In this document: positions 8,919 through 24,917 of the stretch, one piece after another
How positions within the stretch are numbered: the stretch's first letter is position 1
Layout: every line of letters begins with the position of its first letter
Assembly (NCBI GenBank): GCA_018663035.1
Contig: JABJEX010000047.1
Location: 1 to 64,000 of the forward strand
From: Porticoccaceae bacterium
GTDB lineage: Bacteria; Pseudomonadota; Gammaproteobacteria; Pseudomonadales; Porticoccaceae
Reading direction: 5' to 3'
Length of the DNA: 64,000 bases
Notes under the pieces: generated by a model
What the model saw: the letters and a program-made list of their open reading frames with translations, nothing else
Database searches by the model: none
Told to the model about the DNA's origin: nothing
Program-made: the position numbers and the translations under genes

Positions 8919-9841
8919 TAGGACTTATTGATTCCCGGTAGCTTGCGGTCATAGATCGCGTTGCGCAATGCATCTATCGCTTTGTGGCGGGGGAAACTTG
9001 CTCGCCAAGCCAATGCCGTTGTGCGCGACGGGCTACTGCCGGCGAAGGGACGAGTCACTAAACTATTGCCGCGGTGCTCTGCGCCTATGGCCGCAGATTG
9101 CGGCAATATGGTGATGCCCAGACCAGAGGCAACCATGTAGCAAAGGGTTTCCAGAGAACTGCCTTCGGTCATAGTGCGGATTGGCGCACTGCCAACAGGG
9201 TTTCGATTAATATTGGGGAGCGCCTCTATTACCTGGTCTCTAAAACAATGCCCCTCTCCCATCATCAGAACATTTTCGCCATCTAAATCACTGTGATCAA
9301 TTTCCTGCTTGGCGGCGAGTGGGTGGTTGCCCGGCAATAGCAGTACAAAGGGTTCTTCGTACAGTGGTTGCACCACGACATCTGGTTCATTAAATGGCAG
9401 CGCGACAATAATCACATCTACCTCGCCACTGCGCAGGCGTTTGCGCAGCGTACTAGTGTAGCCCTCCTCAATGACCAGCGGCATCTGTGGTGCAGACTTT
9501 TGCAGCGGTGGAATAAAGTGCGGGAATAGATAGGGGCCAATGGTAAAAATAGCGCCCACATGCAGTGGGCTGTTGAGCTGATCTTTACCGGAGGTCGCAA
9601 TATCTTTAATGGCCGCTGCTTCTTCCAGTACTCGCTGAGACTGGGCGATTATCTGCTCTCCTATAGGCGTGGGTCTAACGCTGCTTTTTGAGCGCTCAAA
9701 AAGATCAACTCCAAGCTCACTTTCTAGTTTTTTAACCGCTATACTCAGAGTTGGCTGGCTGACATTGCAGCGCTCTGCGGCATGGCCAAAGTGCGAGACC
9801 TGAGCCAGAGTTGTGATATAGCGGAGTTCTGTAAGTGTCAT
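8918..9841 (-). CDS. oxyR: Hydrogen peroxide-inducible LysR-type regulator OxyR
   Basis: LysR HTH; MMGEGHCFRDQVIEAL redox-Cys region; adjacent to recG as in pseudomonads. Confidence 0.92.
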   Translation of the reverse strand: MTLTELRYITTLAQVSHFGHAAERCNVSQPTLSIAVKKLESELGVDLFERSKSSVRPTPIGEQIIAQSQRVLEEAAAIKDIATSGKDQLNSPLHVGAIFTIGPYLFPHFIPPLQKSAPQMPLVIEEGYTSTLRKRLRSGEVDVIIVALPFNEPDVVVQPLYEEPFVLLLPGNHPLAAKQEIDHSDLDGENVLMMGEGHCFRDQVIEALPNINRNPVGSAPIRTMTEGSSLETLCYMVASGLGITILPQSAAIGAEHRGNSLVTRPFAGSSPSRTTALAWRASFPRHKAIDALRNAIYDRKLPGINKS

Positions 9842-9896
9842 GTTATAGGCTCAATTGAAAAACAGTTTCTCTAATAATAGCTAATATTAATCAAGC

Positions 9897-10772
9897 ATGA
9901 AAGATCAATTAAAAATACTATTTGCCGGCTGTGGTGACATTGGTCAACGCACGGCGCTGCGTCTGGCGCCAAACCATTGTTGCTACGGCATGAAACGACA
10001 GCCTCAGAATCTTCCTCAGGGCATTGTTCCTATTGCCGCAAATATTACGGATGCTGAGCAATTAACGACTATTCTCGATCAGGGTTTTGATGTGGTGGTG
10101 GTAACGCTGACACCAAGCGGCTTTACTGAACAGGCTTATAGAGAGTCCTATGTGCGGGGCGCCGCAGCCCTATCCAAGGCAATTGATGCCACTGCACATA
10201 GGCCAGGTCTAGTTATCTGGGTATCTAGTACCAGTGTCTATGGCAACAATAATGGTGACTGGGTTGACGAGACAACAGCTACAGAACCTGAGTCTTTCTC
10301 TGGCGTTCTGTTACTAGAGGCCGAGCAACTCATAAAGGCGCTGCCAGTGGCTCAGACCACTGTGCGTTTCTCTGGCATATATGGGCCCGGGCGCACCAGA
10401 ATGCTGAGCCAGATAATGGAGGGTAAAGGTCGGCCGGCGCAGCCACCGCAATGGAGTAACCGGATTCACAGTGATGACTGCGCTGGTGTTCTCTGCCATC
10501 TTGTTGAGCGCTATGCTGCTAATAAGCCTATCGAAACGCTTTATTTGGCTACCGACTCACAGCCAGTCACTCAGCATGATTTGCGGCGTTGGATGGCGGA
10601 CCAGATGCAGGTCAAGTTAGAAGATGAAATTGTCGAGCAGAAGGCGGCGAGGCGCTGCAGTAATCAGCGCCTTTTAGCTAGTGGATATCAGTTTATTTTC
10701 CCCAGCTATAAAGAAGGCTATCTGGCATTGATGGCAGAGGTTGGGGGGTTAGCGGGTAATCTAGATAACTAG
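9897..10772 (+). CDS. NAD(P)-dependent epimerase/SDR family protein (YeeZ-like)
   Basis: [13 protein letters not shown] nucleotide-binding motif, [17 protein letters not shown]. Confidence 0.85.
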   Translation: MKDQLKILFAGCGDIGQRTALRLAPNHCCYGMKRQPQNLPQGIVPIAANITDAEQLTTILDQGFDVVVVTLTPSGFTEQAYRESYVRGAAALSKAIDATAHRPGLVIWVSSTSVYGNNNGDWVDETTATEPESFSGVLLLEAEQLIKALPVAQTTVRFSGIYGPGRTRMLSQIMEGKGRPAQPPQWSNRIHSDDCAGVLCHLVERYAANKPIETLYLATDSQPVTQHDLRRWMADQMQVKLEDEIVEQKAARRCSNQRLLASGYQFIFPSYKEGYLALMAEVGGLAGNLDN

Positions 10773-11144
10773 AATACCGTCCATTTCAACTTCAGCCCCT
10801 TTGGGTAGTTCGCTGACACCTATAGCTGCTCGTGCCGGGTAGGGTTCTTGAAAATGTTGGCTCATAATCTCATTGACCTTAGGGAAATGGCTGAGATCGG
10901 TGAGGAAGATATTGAGCTTAACTATATTGCTAAGGTCACCACCGGAGGCCTCGCAGACGGCAGCGAGATTTTTAAACACCTGATGAATCTGTGCGCTGAT
11001 ATCACCCTCCACTACAGTCATCGTCTCTGGATCTAGTGGAATCTGGCCAGACAGGTACACAGTGTTATTGACCTTTACTGCCTGAACGTAGGTGCCTATG
11101 GCTGCCGGGGCGCTGTCTGTATGGATAATGGCTTTATTGGTCAT
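10761..11144 (-). CDS. ridA: RidA family enamine/imine deaminase
   Basis: [31 protein letters not shown]...[23 protein letters not shown]. Confidence 0.95.
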   Translation of the reverse strand: MTNKAIIHTDSAPAAIGTYVQAVKVNNTVYLSGQIPLDPETMTVVEGDISAQIHQVFKNLAAVCEASGGDLSNIVKLNIFLTDLSHFPKVNEIMSQHFQEPYPARAAIGVSELPKGAEVEMDGILVI

Positions 11145-11158
11145 CTATGTCTCCTAGC

Positions 11159-13273
11159 TTACTTATTTTTTACACGGTAAATACGGCGTACAGGTTTTAG
11201 GCTGCGCGCACGACGCAGAATATCTGCCAGATGAATGCGGTTCTTAACATTGAGCACCACATCAACCACACTGGTAAAGGCATCCTTTTCAGTGACGGTG
11301 ATATTCTCAATAGTGGCGTCTTCCTCTGTCATTCTGGATGCCAGCGCGGCAATAAACCCGCGCTCTGGGGTGATTTCTACTTTGATCTCTACTGGGAACT
11401 CTCCCCTGACTACCGTTGACCAGGTCAGAGGCATGCATTTCTCTGGATTGGAACGAATCTCTTTGAGATTGCGACAGGACTCAAGATGAATAACCAACCC
11501 TTTGCCTGGAGTTACATGACCAAGAATTGGGTCGCCGGGAATTGGGTGACAGCAGCGCGCATATTGCAGCAGCAGCCCCTCCGAGGCATCTATGACTACC
11601 GGCAGGGTAGAGTTGCGCTTGCCGTCAGCAATTTTACGTTTGGCTGGCGGCACTAAAAGATTAGCCACTGCGAAGGGCACTCGGTTGCCAAGCCCGATTT
11701 GCTGGAGCACATATTCGAAGGTCGAAGCTCCAGTTTCTTTGAGCAGGCGCTTAATCTGCGATTTCTTGAGTTCTTTGTATCTGGTGCCAAGGTTGGAAAG
11801 TGCCTGATCTAACAGCCGCTTGCCCAGATCCACAGATTCATCGTGCTGCTGATTTTTCAAGAAGTGGCGAATAGCACTGCGCGCCTTTGCCGTTACTACA
11901 AAATTCAACCAGTTAGGGTTTGGCTGAGCGCCGGGTGTGCTAACAATTTCAATCTTCTGGCCACTTTGGAGGTGTTCGGAAAGAGGTGTTAATTCGCCGT
12001 CTACTCGACAGGCAATACAGGTGTTACCCAGGCCAGTGTGCACAGAGTAGGCAAAATCAATTGGCGTGGCACCCGAGGGTAGCTCAACTATGGTGCCCTT
12101 GGGGGTGAACACATAGATTTCGTCTGGAAACAGATCAGCTTTTACATGCTCCAAGAATTCTAGCGAGTCACCCGCCTGCTTTTGCATTTCCAGCAGGCCT
12201 TGTACCCAGCGTGTTGCGCGGTGCTGACTACCTTCAATATTTTTATTGCCAGCTTTGTACTCCCAGTGAGCGGCAATACCATAGTTGGCCATTCTCTCCA
12301 TTTCTTTGGTGCGAATCTGCACCTCAATAACAACCCCATGCATACCAACCAACAGGGTATGCAGTGACTGATAGCCATTGGCCTTGGGGATGGCAATATA
12401 GTCTTTGAATTCGCCGGGTACTGGCTTAAAAATATTATGCACTATACCTAGGGTACGATAGCAATCATCCACGGTATTGACGACAAGTCGAAAGGCAAAT
12501 ACATCCATGATGTCGCGGAAAGATCTGTGCTTACCACGCATTTTTTTGTAGATACTCCACAGGTGCTTTTCTCTGCTTTTCACTATAGCGGGGAAGGATT
12601 CACTTTCCATCCGCAGTTCAATTGCCTGATGGATTTCTGCAACAATCTCTTTACGGTTTTTGCGCGCCGCTTTCATTGCCTCGCGCAGGCGTCGGTGACG
12701 CAGCGGATACATGGCGGCAAAGCCGAGATCCTCGAATTCAATACGAATATCATTAATCCCAAGGCGCTGGGCAATTGGTGCATAGATATCTAAGGTTTCC
12801 CTGGCAACGCGACGCCGTTTTTCGGGGGAGAGCCCGCCAAGGGTGCGCATGTTGTGCAGCCTGTCTGCGAGCTTGACTAGAACAACACGGATATCTCTGG
12901 ACATTGCCAGAGTCATCTTCTGAAAACTTTCTGCCTGCTGCTCGGCTTTGGTTTCAAATTCTATTTCGGTGAGTTTGCTAACGCCATCTACTAGATCGGC
13001 AACAGTACGCCCAAAACGGCGGCTGATCTGCCCTTTGGTGACACCAGTATCCTCGATAACGTCATGTAAAAGAGCCGCGATAAGGCTCTCGTGATCCATA
13101 TGCATGTCGGCCAAAATATTGGCCACTGCCAGCGGATGGGTGATGTAGGGGTCGCCACTTTGGCGCATCTGGCCCCTGTGACACTGCTCGGAGAATTTGT
13201 AAGCTCGCTCGACCCTGCGGACTTCTCCTGGGTCGAGGTAAGAAGAGAGCTTGTCGGTGAGCACTGTCAGCAC
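11159..13273 (-). CDS. spoT: Bifunctional (p)ppGpp synthetase/hydrolase SpoT
   Basis: HD domain (HPLAVANILADMHMDHESLIAALLHDVIEDTG), synthetase, TGS and ACT domains; next to rpoZ. Confidence 0.96.
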   Translation of the reverse strand: MLTVLTDKLSSYLDPGEVRRVERAYKFSEQCHRGQMRQSGDPYITHPLAVANILADMHMDHESLIAALLHDVIEDTGVTKGQISRRFGRTVADLVDGVSKLTEIEFETKAEQQAESFQKMTLAMSRDIRVVLVKLADRLHNMRTLGGLSPEKRRRVARETLDIYAPIAQRLGINDIRIEFEDLGFAAMYPLRHRRLREAMKAARKNRKEIVAEIHQAIELRMESESFPAIVKSREKHLWSIYKKMRGKHRSFRDIMDVFAFRLVVNTVDDCYRTLGIVHNIFKPVPGEFKDYIAIPKANGYQSLHTLLVGMHGVVIEVQIRTKEMERMANYGIAAHWEYKAGNKNIEGSQHRATRWVQGLLEMQKQAGDSLEFLEHVKADLFPDEIYVFTPKGTIVELPSGATPIDFAYSVHTGLGNTCIACRVDGELTPLSEHLQSGQKIEIVSTPGAQPNPNWLNFVVTAKARSAIRHFLKNQQHDESVDLGKRLLDQALSNLGTRYKELKKSQIKRLLKETGASTFEYVLQQIGLGNRVPFAVANLLVPPAKRKIADGKRNSTLPVVIDASEGLLLQYARCCHPIPGDPILGHVTPGKGLVIHLESCRNLKEIRSNPEKCMPLTWSTVVRGEFPVEIKVEITPERGFIAALASRMTEEDATIENITVTEKDAFTSVVDVVLNVKNRIHLADILRRARSLKPVRRIYRVKNK

Positions 13274-13371
13274 TTTACGGCCGCCCCCTTCTCTTATCTG
13301 ATTGGTGGAACTTTGACTGGGTTAATCTATATTCGGGCTAATAGCTATTGAACAGACTACTATGCAAAAGA

Positions 13372-13650
13372 CTAAAAAGCAGGCGGAATAGCAGCCTCTT
13401 CAGTTGTTTCAGCTATTTCTTCAGCGTCGACAATTTCGTAGTCCTGAGCGACTTCCGTCAGGATGTCTGCGTTAATAAGGCCTTCTTCGATTTCACGAAG
13501 AGCAATAACCGTGGGTTTGTCGTTTTCTTCGTCAACCAGAGCAGGTCTGCCTTCAACCGCTAGTTGACGAGCGCGCTTAGAGCCAACCATAACCAATTCA
13601 AAACGGTTATCTACATGATCTAAACAGTCTTCTACAGTAATGCGAGCCAT
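13372..13650 (-). CDS. rpoZ: DNA-directed RNA polymerase omega subunit
   Basis: [30 protein letters not shown]. Confidence 0.97.
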   Translation of the reverse strand: MARITVEDCLDHVDNRFELVMVGSKRARQLAVEGRPALVDEENDKPTVIALREIEEGLINADILTEVAQDYEIVDAEEIAETTEEAAIPPAF

Positions 13651-13742
13651 CTTTTTTCCGCCAATACTAAAATTTCGATAAATTTAATAACAGTAGCACA
13701 GCCAAAGGCTGCGCGGCCGGCCAGTTTACCTAAAGACGGTGG

Positions 13743-15283
<1,541 letters not shown>

Positions 15284-15300
15284 GCCTTTGGCTGTAAAAA

Positions 15301-16164
15301 TTATTCAATATTCTGGATCTGCTCGCGCATCTGTTCTATCAATACCTTGAGTTCTACAGAGGCCTGTGTGGTCACGCCAGCAATAGATTTTGAGCCCAGA
15401 GTATTGGCCTCTCTGTTTAATTCCTGCATTAAAAAATCTAGTCGGCGGCCAATGGCATCAGAGCTTTTGAGGGTCAAACGAATCTCGCTGATATGAGCTT
15501 CGAGGCGATCGAGCTCTTCATCGACATCGGCTCGATTGGCAATGATGATCATCTCCTGTTCGAGACGCTCTTCGTCTAGCTGAGATTTTAGCTCACTGAG
15601 TTTTTCACTAAGTCGTGCACGCTGTTGACTGAGAATGTCGGGCAGGTGGTTACGAACCGTATCGATCTGTTTTTCTATACCGACAAGCCGTTGTTCAATC
15701 ATTTCAGCTAGTTTATCGCCCTCCCGTTGACGCCCCTCTAAGAGCTTATCCGCAGTTGTGCTATAAGCCTGAATCGCTGCTGCATGCAGTATCTCTGGCT
15801 CTAGGTGCTGATCTTTGAGTATGCCGGGCCAGCGCATAATCTCTAGAGGCGAAATTGGCGCTGGATTGCGTATTTCTCCGGCTACTTTTTCGGCGATATC
15901 TATATAGCGCTTTGCTAACTCAAGATCGGCATTAACCGAGGCATCGTTACTATTAAAGCTGACCTGTATGCCACAGTCGACTTTGCCGCGTTTGAGCTTC
16001 TTGCGGGCGATTTCACGCAGCGGCATTTCAATATCTCGAAGAGTCTCAGGAAGCCGGAAGCCCGTTTCCAGAAAGCGATGGTTGACCGAGCGCAGTTCAC
16101 AGGTTAGTGAACCCCAGCTAAATTCAATAGTGTTTCTGGCAAATGCCGTCATGCTGCGAGGCAT
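15301..16164 (-). CDS. YicC family endoribonuclease-like protein
   Basis: MPRSMTAFARNT...LRSVNHRFLE; C-term FLMQELNREANTLGSKS. Confidence 0.93.
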   Translation of the reverse strand: MPRSMTAFARNTIEFSWGSLTCELRSVNHRFLETGFRLPETLRDIEMPLREIARKKLKRGKVDCGIQVSFNSNDASVNADLELAKRYIDIAEKVAGEIRNPAPISPLEIMRWPGILKDQHLEPEILHAAAIQAYSTTADKLLEGRQREGDKLAEMIEQRLVGIEKQIDTVRNHLPDILSQQRARLSEKLSELKSQLDEERLEQEMIIIANRADVDEELDRLEAHISEIRLTLKSSDAIGRRLDFLMQELNREANTLGSKSIAGVTTQASVELKVLIEQMREQIQNIE

Positions 16165-16230
16165 ATTTTCTCCAAACTAAAAATTAATGGTGTGCCATGG
16201 TAACAAAGGCGGTCAATGGGTAGGTAGATT

Positions 16231-16239
16231 TGCTACAAT
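16231..16239 (+). promoter_or_regulatory. Putative extended -10 element upstream of rph-pyrE
   Basis: TGcTACAAT in the yicC/rph divergent region; no clear -35. Confidence 0.4.
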
Positions 16240-16279
16240 TCCGCAAAATTTTTATCGCCCATTATCCAGGATACCCATT

Positions 16280-16999
16280 ATGAATAGACCTAGCGGCAGA
16301 CGCCCAGAACAACTCCGACAAGTAAAGATCACAAGAGACTATACCTGTCACGCCGAGGGCTCTGTGCTAGTCGAGTTTGGCAATACCAAAGTTATCTGCA
16401 CTGCGAGTGTCGAAAACGGTGTGCCGAGATTCTTGCGCGGCAGTGGCCAGGGTTGGGTAACCGCCGAGTATGGTATGTTGCCGCGGTCAACCAATAGCCG
16501 GATGGGTCGCGAGGCTGCGCGCGGTAAACAGAGCGGTCGAACCCAAGAAATTCAACGTCTGATCGGTCGGTCTCTGCGAGCTGCGGTGGACCTCAAGCAG
16601 CTTGGTGAACACACCATCAATATTGACTGTGATGTCATTCAGGCAGATGGCGGTACCAGAACCGCTTCCATCACTGGTGCTTGCGTTGCTCTGGTGGATG
16701 CAATCCGCCACCTTCAGCGCAAGAAGGCTATCGCTGGAGATCCTTTGGTCACAATGATTGCTTCAGTTTCTGTAGGTGTCTACAAAGGTGTTCCAGTATT
16801 GGATTTGGATTATGCAGAGGATTCTAATGCCGAAACCGATATGAATGTGGTGATGAATAGCGACAATGGTTTTATCGAGGTGCAGGGCACTGCTGAAGCT
16901 GCGCCCTTTAGCGCGGAAGAATTAACTCAGATGTTGGATCTGGCCAAACGTGGCGTCGCTGATTTGGTGCGAGTTCAGCAAATGGCATTGGCTCAATAA
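16280..16999 (+). CDS. rph: Ribonuclease PH
   Basis: [45 protein letters not shown]. Confidence 0.97.
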   Translation: MNRPSGRRPEQLRQVKITRDYTCHAEGSVLVEFGNTKVICTASVENGVPRFLRGSGQGWVTAEYGMLPRSTNSRMGREAARGKQSGRTQEIQRLIGRSLRAAVDLKQLGEHTINIDCDVIQADGGTRTASITGACVALVDAIRHLQRKKAIAGDPLVTMIASVSVGVYKGVPVLDLDYAEDSNAETDMNVVMNSDNGFIEVQGTAEAAPFSAEELTQMLDLAKRGVADLVRVQQMALAQ

Positions 17000-17011
17000 T
17001 AGAAGACTACT

Positions 17012-17653
17012 ATGACTAATTACAAAACTCAGTTTATCGATAATGCCCTTGATAGTGGCGCTTTAAAGTTTGGCCAGTTCAGGCTTAAATCTGGACGCGT
17101 ATCACCGCACTTTTTTAATGCGGGCGAATTTTATCGCGGCAAAGCTCTTGCTGCGTTGGGACGGTGCTATGCGGCGGCGATTGTTGAGTCTGGAATCCAG
17201 TTCGATGTGTTGTTCGGGCCAGCATATAAAGGTATTACTTTGGCTTCGGCGACTTCTGTTGCACTTGCCGAGCATCATGATTTGGATGTGCCATACTGTT
17301 TTAACAGAAAAGAGGCGAAGTCCCATGGCGAGGGCGGCACTATAGTGGGGGCGCCGCTCGAAGGCAAAGTCCTGATAATTGACGACGTGATTACTGCAGG
17401 TACAGCGATCAGAGAAGTCATGGCTATGGTTGACCAAGCTGGCGCACAGGCCGCTGGTGTTGTGATAGGCGTGGATCGCAAGGAGCGCGGCAATACTGAA
17501 CTATCGGCGATTCAAGAAGTAGAAAAGCAGTTCTCTGTTCCAGTGGTTAGCATTATCGATATTGATGATATTTTAGATTACCTGAATGCTAAGCCAAATA
17601 TGCAATTGCTGGTTGAGCAGATTAAAGAGTACAGGCAAGAGTACGGCGTATGA
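17012..17653 (+). CDS. pyrE: Orotate phosphoribosyltransferase
   Basis: [39 protein letters not shown] motif. Confidence 0.97.
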   Translation: MTNYKTQFIDNALDSGALKFGQFRLKSGRVSPHFFNAGEFYRGKALAALGRCYAAAIVESGIQFDVLFGPAYKGITLASATSVALAEHHDLDVPYCFNRKEAKSHGEGGTIVGAPLEGKVLIIDDVITAGTAIREVMAMVDQAGAQAAGVVIGVDRKERGNTELSAIQEVEKQFSVPVVSIIDIDDILDYLNAKPNMQLLVEQIKEYRQEYGV

Positions 17654-18213
17654 ATAAAATGGTAGGTCTTCTTATGCTGCTGTTAATCCAAGGGGTTGCA
17701 GCCAAGGAGCTCTACCGTTTTCAGGATAGCACTGGCACCCATGTCACTGCTGATACCATTTCGCCACTGGATGCTGCCGAAGGCTACGAAATTGTGAACG
17801 AATGGGGTCAGGTTCTGCGAGTGGTTGTTGCTCAACCAGTTGAGCTTTCCGATCTCGAGCAGCGCAAGCAGGACAGCTATCTGCTCTCTAGCTTCAGCAA
17901 GGTCTCTGATATTATTCAGTTAAAAGATCGCAAAATGGCGCTGTTAACCAGAGAAATCACTAACCTAAAAAGCAACCTGCAAAGCCTTCAGTCTCTTGAG
18001 CTGGAGTACCTTAGAAGCGCAGCTTACAACGAGATGGCTGCCGAGCAGGTTCCAGAGTCGCTGCGCCAAAAGCTTAGCCGGGTTGAGCAGGATACAACAG
18101 AGTTGCAAAACATGCTGCGCGAGCGTCAAGCGGACGTTGCCAATCTAGTTCTGCGCTATGGGCATTACGAAGATCGGCTGCGTCAGCTCAAAAAGGCTGA
18201 GCAATCTGATTAA
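17650..18213 (+). CDS. DUF4124-domain-containing protein, exported
   Basis: Signal peptide; [45 protein letters not shown] overlap with pyrE stop. Confidence 0.75.
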   Translation: MNKMVGLLMLLLIQGVAAKELYRFQDSTGTHVTADTISPLDAAEGYEIVNEWGQVLRVVVAQPVELSDLEQRKQDSYLLSSFSKVSDIIQLKDRKMALLTREITNLKSNLQSLQSLELEYLRSAAYNEMAAEQVPESLRQKLSRVEQDTTELQNMLRERQADVANLVLRYGHYEDRLRQLKKAEQSD

Positions 18214-18238
18214 CCCTATTGAGTGGGCCCTAGGCTAT

Positions 18239-18825
18239 CTAGTTGAACATCCTAGCCGTCATCAGCGACCAGTGCTCAGACCAGTATTCTGTGGGCAGTT
18301 GCTTAAAGCCACTGCGGACAAACTGGCTAATTTTACCCTCAGCCGTGACCAGCATTAGGTTGGCAGTCACGGTGACAGAGGCATTCACTTTTAGTCCGTC
18401 ACGAATCTCGGCTTCCCGTAAGCACTGCTTGAGTTGCGACTCCAGGCGGTCAAAAAACTGAGCTACCCGTTCATGGAGACGGCTAGTCTCGCCGGTTAGG
18501 GCGTCGCCATTAAGGATTCTGCTGATACCCGGATTCTTCTCACTAAAGGCCAGCACCAGACTTAAAATCCTGTAACACTGATTTAGAGCGTCGGGCTCGT
18601 CATTAACAATGGTGCGCACACGTGCAAAGATAGTTTCTTCGATAAAGTCTATGAGCCCTTCATACATACGAGTCTTGCTGGGGAAGTGGCGGTAGAGTGC
18701 CGCTTCTGACACACCAAGTTCTGCTGCCAGTGCCGCGGTGGTGATGCGACCACCTTTAGAAACCTCCAGCATGCGCGCCAGTGCTTGCAAAATCTCTTGG
18801 GCTCGGGAGCCTTTTTTACCGGCCA

Positions 18826-18826
<1 letters not shown>
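18239..18826 (-). CDS. slmA: Nucleoid occlusion factor SlmA (TetR family)
   Basis: GSRAQEILQALARMLE...GRITTAALAAELGVSEAALYRHFPSKTRMYEGLIDFIEE. Confidence 0.93.
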
Positions 18827-22175
<3,349 letters not shown>

Positions 22176-22207
22176 TGTAATTTACAACCCAGCGTTAAGG
22201 GTCGGTC

Positions 22208-23404
22208 TCAAAGGCTATGGCGACTGACCAAATGCTCAATAATATCCCTTGCCAGCTGCGTCTTGTTCCTTTTGCTGAATACCTTTGATGAGTCAGCATC
22301 TATCCAGCTGACCTCATTGTGATCCGAGTTAAACCCCACGTCGCTACGAGAAACATCGTTAGCAACAATCGCACTGAGCTTCTTGCGTGCCAGTTTATCT
22401 CTGGCATAGGCTTCAATATCTTGAGTTTCGGCGGCAAAGCCCAAAACAAATAATCTGTCGTTGGCTGCAGCCACTGTACTAACGATATCTGGGTTTTTTT
22501 CCAGCAGCAGGGTCATTTCATCGCCCTGTTTTTTGATCTTTTGGTCGGCCACCACGGCTGCTCGATAGTCGGCGACTGCGGCGGCGGCAATAAAGATATC
22601 GGCGTTCGCAGCGGCTTGCAGTGAGGCTTCAAGCATCTCTTGTGCGGAAGTGACTTTCACCAGCGAGCATCGCTCTGGCGCGTCTAGATTTACTGGCCCA
22701 GAAATTAAGGTTACAGCGGCGCCTGCCGCAAGTGCCGCCTCAGCCAAGGCATAGCCCATCTTGCCTGAGCTGTGGTTGCTGATATAGCGCACTGGGTCCA
22801 GTGCTTCACGCGTGGGCCCTGCGGTAATCACAACTTTTTTACCTGCTAACAGGCTGTTGTTAAATAGTCCGCTGACCTGATCGATAATCGCTTGCGGCTG
22901 TTCCATTCTGCCCGGACCAATATCACCGCAGGCCAATATACCTGAATCTGGGCCGATAATGGTTACGCCGCGCTGTTTTAATGTCTGAATGTTGTCGATG
23001 CTGGCAGGGTGCGCCCACATTGCTTGGTTCATTGCGGGTGCGACAGCCACCACAGCGGAAGTCGCTAGGTAGACAGTGCTTAAAAGATTATCTGCTCTGC
23101 CATGCACCATGTTAGCGATAAAGTCGGCACTGGCAGGCGCGATTAACAATAGATCTGCCCAGCGAGCCAGTTCGATATGACCCATGCCTGCTTCGGCCTC
23201 TGTATCCAGTAGGCTACTGTGCACCTGATGCCCAGACAGGGCCTGCATGGTTAAGGGCCTAATAAACTCCCCTGCCGCTGGTGTCATCACTACACGCACC
23301 TCAGCGCCCTGATCTTGAAGGCGCCGAATTATTTCCGCGCTCTTGTAGGCTGCAATGCCACCAGTGACGCCGAGAATTATTCGTTTGTTTGACAGGCTGC
23401 TCAT
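22208..23404 (-). CDS. coaBC: Bifunctional phosphopantothenoylcysteine decarboxylase/phosphopantothenate-cysteine ligase
   Basis: KRIILGVTGGIAAYKSAEIIRRL; PAMNQAMWAHPA; ITAGPTREALDPVRYISNHSSGKMG. Confidence 0.97.
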   Translation of the reverse strand: MSSLSNKRIILGVTGGIAAYKSAEIIRRLQDQGAEVRVVMTPAAGEFIRPLTMQALSGHQVHSSLLDTEAEAGMGHIELARWADLLLIAPASADFIANMVHGRADNLLSTVYLATSAVVAVAPAMNQAMWAHPASIDNIQTLKQRGVTIIGPDSGILACGDIGPGRMEQPQAIIDQVSGLFNNSLLAGKKVVITAGPTREALDPVRYISNHSSGKMGYALAEAALAAGAAVTLISGPVNLDAPERCSLVKVTSAQEMLEASLQAAANADIFIAAAAVADYRAAVVADQKIKKQGDEMTLLLEKNPDIVSTVAAANDRLFVLGFAAETQDIEAYARDKLARKKLSAIVANDVSRSDVGFNSDHNEVSWIDADSSKVFSKRNKTQLARDIIEHLVSRHSL

Positions 23405-23485
23405 TTATCGTCCGGACAGGCCATAAGAAGGGGCGTAAGATAACATTTTGTCAGCCAATTCTGTAGTTATTAATAAGGACTCACT

Positions 23486-24160
23486 ATGCCTATAACTCAA
23501 TGGCCTCTGGGAGAGCGACCTAGAGAAAAGCTTCTTGCCAAGGGGCCAGCTGCCCTCTCTGATGCGGAGTTATTAGCCATTTTTTTACGCACTGGGCTGC
23601 CTGGTCACACTGCGATAGATCTGGCTCGAGATCTGCTTGAGCACTTTGGTGGGCTGCGCTCAATGTTGAGTGCCGATCAGTCCACGTTCTGCCGCGCTAA
23701 GGGGTTAGGGCCAGCAAAGTTCTGTCAGGTGCAAGCTACACTGGAATTGACCAGTCGATATTTGCAGGAGCAGTTGCGCGGCAACCCCATTTTTACTAGC
23801 CCCCGTCATGTCAGGGATTATCTTGCGGTGCAGATGAGTGCTTATCATCGAGAAGTTTTTGTCGCGTTACTGCTGGATACCAGACATCGGTTGATCGAAT
23901 TCGCAGAGTTATTTCAGGGTACGATTGACGCGGCCCATGTGCACCCGCGAGAGTTGGTGCGTCTCGCTTTAGAAAAAAATGCCGCAGCGGTGATTGTTGC
24001 CCATAACCATCCTTCTGGTAATGCAGAGCCCAGCAAGTCGGATATCAGTATTACTCGCAAGCTAAGGGACGGTCTTAGATTAATGGATATTCGTCTGCTT
24101 GATCATTTTATTATTGGCCGTGGTGAAGTGACCTCTCTGGCAGATAAAGGTCTGATATAG
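23486..24160 (+). CDS. radC: RadC family JAB1/MPN-type protein
   Basis: LSDAELLAIFLRTG; VIVAHNHPSGNAEPSKSDISITRKL (JAMM). Confidence 0.95.
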   Translation: MPITQWPLGERPREKLLAKGPAALSDAELLAIFLRTGLPGHTAIDLARDLLEHFGGLRSMLSADQSTFCRAKGLGPAKFCQVQATLELTSRYLQEQLRGNPIFTSPRHVRDYLAVQMSAYHREVFVALLLDTRHRLIEFAELFQGTIDAAHVHPRELVRLALEKNAAAVIVAHNHPSGNAEPSKSDISITRKLRDGLRLMDIRLLDHFIIGRGEVTSLADKGLI

Positions 24161-24201
24161 AGTTAAACTCAACTGTTTTCCGGTGATTCAGTGGTTTTCG
24201 T

Positions 24202-24236
24202 TTGATTCAAGTTAGGCTTTCTGGTATAAATCGCGC
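24202..24236 (+). promoter_or_regulatory. Putative sigma70 promoter of rpmB-rpmG with GC-rich discriminator
   Basis: TTGATT (24202-24207), 17-bp spacer, TATAAA (24225-24230), then tcgcgcc. Confidence 0.6.
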
Positions 24237-24337
24237 CTTCCTGCGGGACGGTCCCGTCAATGGATAAATAAATCTTAGAATTCTTTTGTTTTTCGGGTTG
24301 ATTCTCGAGGCAAAAATTGGAAACAGAGGCAGCAACA

Positions 24338-24574
24338 ATGTCCAGAGTATGTCAGGTCACAGGCAAGCGCCCAATGGCTGGAAACAATGTATCTCACGCG
24401 AAGAACAGAACACGTCGTCGCTTTGAGCCTAATCTTCACACTCACCGCTTCTGGGTTGAGTCTGAAAAGCGTTTTGTAAAGCTGCGTGTATCTACTAAGG
24501 GTATGCGCATTATTGACAAAAATGGTATTGAAAATGTCTTGTCTGGCCTGCGTGCCAATGGCGAGAAGGTCTAA
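24338..24574 (+). CDS. rpmB: 50S ribosomal protein L28
   Basis: [42 protein letters not shown] 24338. Confidence 0.98.
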   Translation: MSRVCQVTGKRPMAGNNVSHAKNRTRRRFEPNLHTHRFWVESEKRFVKLRVSTKGMRIIDKNGIENVLSGLRANGEKV

Positions 24575-24585
24575 GGAGGCTACTC

Positions 24586-24753
24586 ATGGCTAAGTCAGCT
24601 CGAGAAAAAATTCGTTTAGTGTCTAGTGCAGGTACCGGTCACTTCTACACAACAGACAAGAACAAGCGCAATATGCCCGAGAAGATGGAGATCAAGAAGT
24701 ACGATCCCACTATTCGTCAGCATGTGATCTACAAAGAAGCCAAAATTAAGTAA
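24586..24753 (+). CDS. rpmG: 50S ribosomal protein L33
   Basis: Read directly (55 aa, below ORF-track cutoff): [55 protein letters not shown]; aaggagg RBS. Confidence 0.97.
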   Translation: MAKSAREKIRLVSSAGTGHFYTTDKNKRNMPEKMEIKKYDPTIRQHVIYKEAKIK

Positions 24754-24772
24754 TTTGGCTGCCGCTAGTCGA

Positions 24773-24802
24773 AAAATCCTGCCTTTTGGCGGGATTTTTT
24801 TT
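24773..24802 (+). terminator. Rho-independent terminator of rpmBG
   Basis: aaaaTCCTGCCttttGGCGGGAtttttttt stem with U-tract. Confidence 0.85.
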
Positions 24803-24917
24803 GCCTCCAATTCCAGCTTCGCTCAAATATATCAGGACAGGAGCAAGGTCTTACTTTAGACAGGGCACTAGGCTGAGCTGTTTCCACTGAGGCAGTAAGA
24901 AGCTGTCCGGCAGATAT

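Noticed and set aside
24616-24810. 64-aa minus-strand ORF
   Set aside because: Antisense to rpmG and its terminator.
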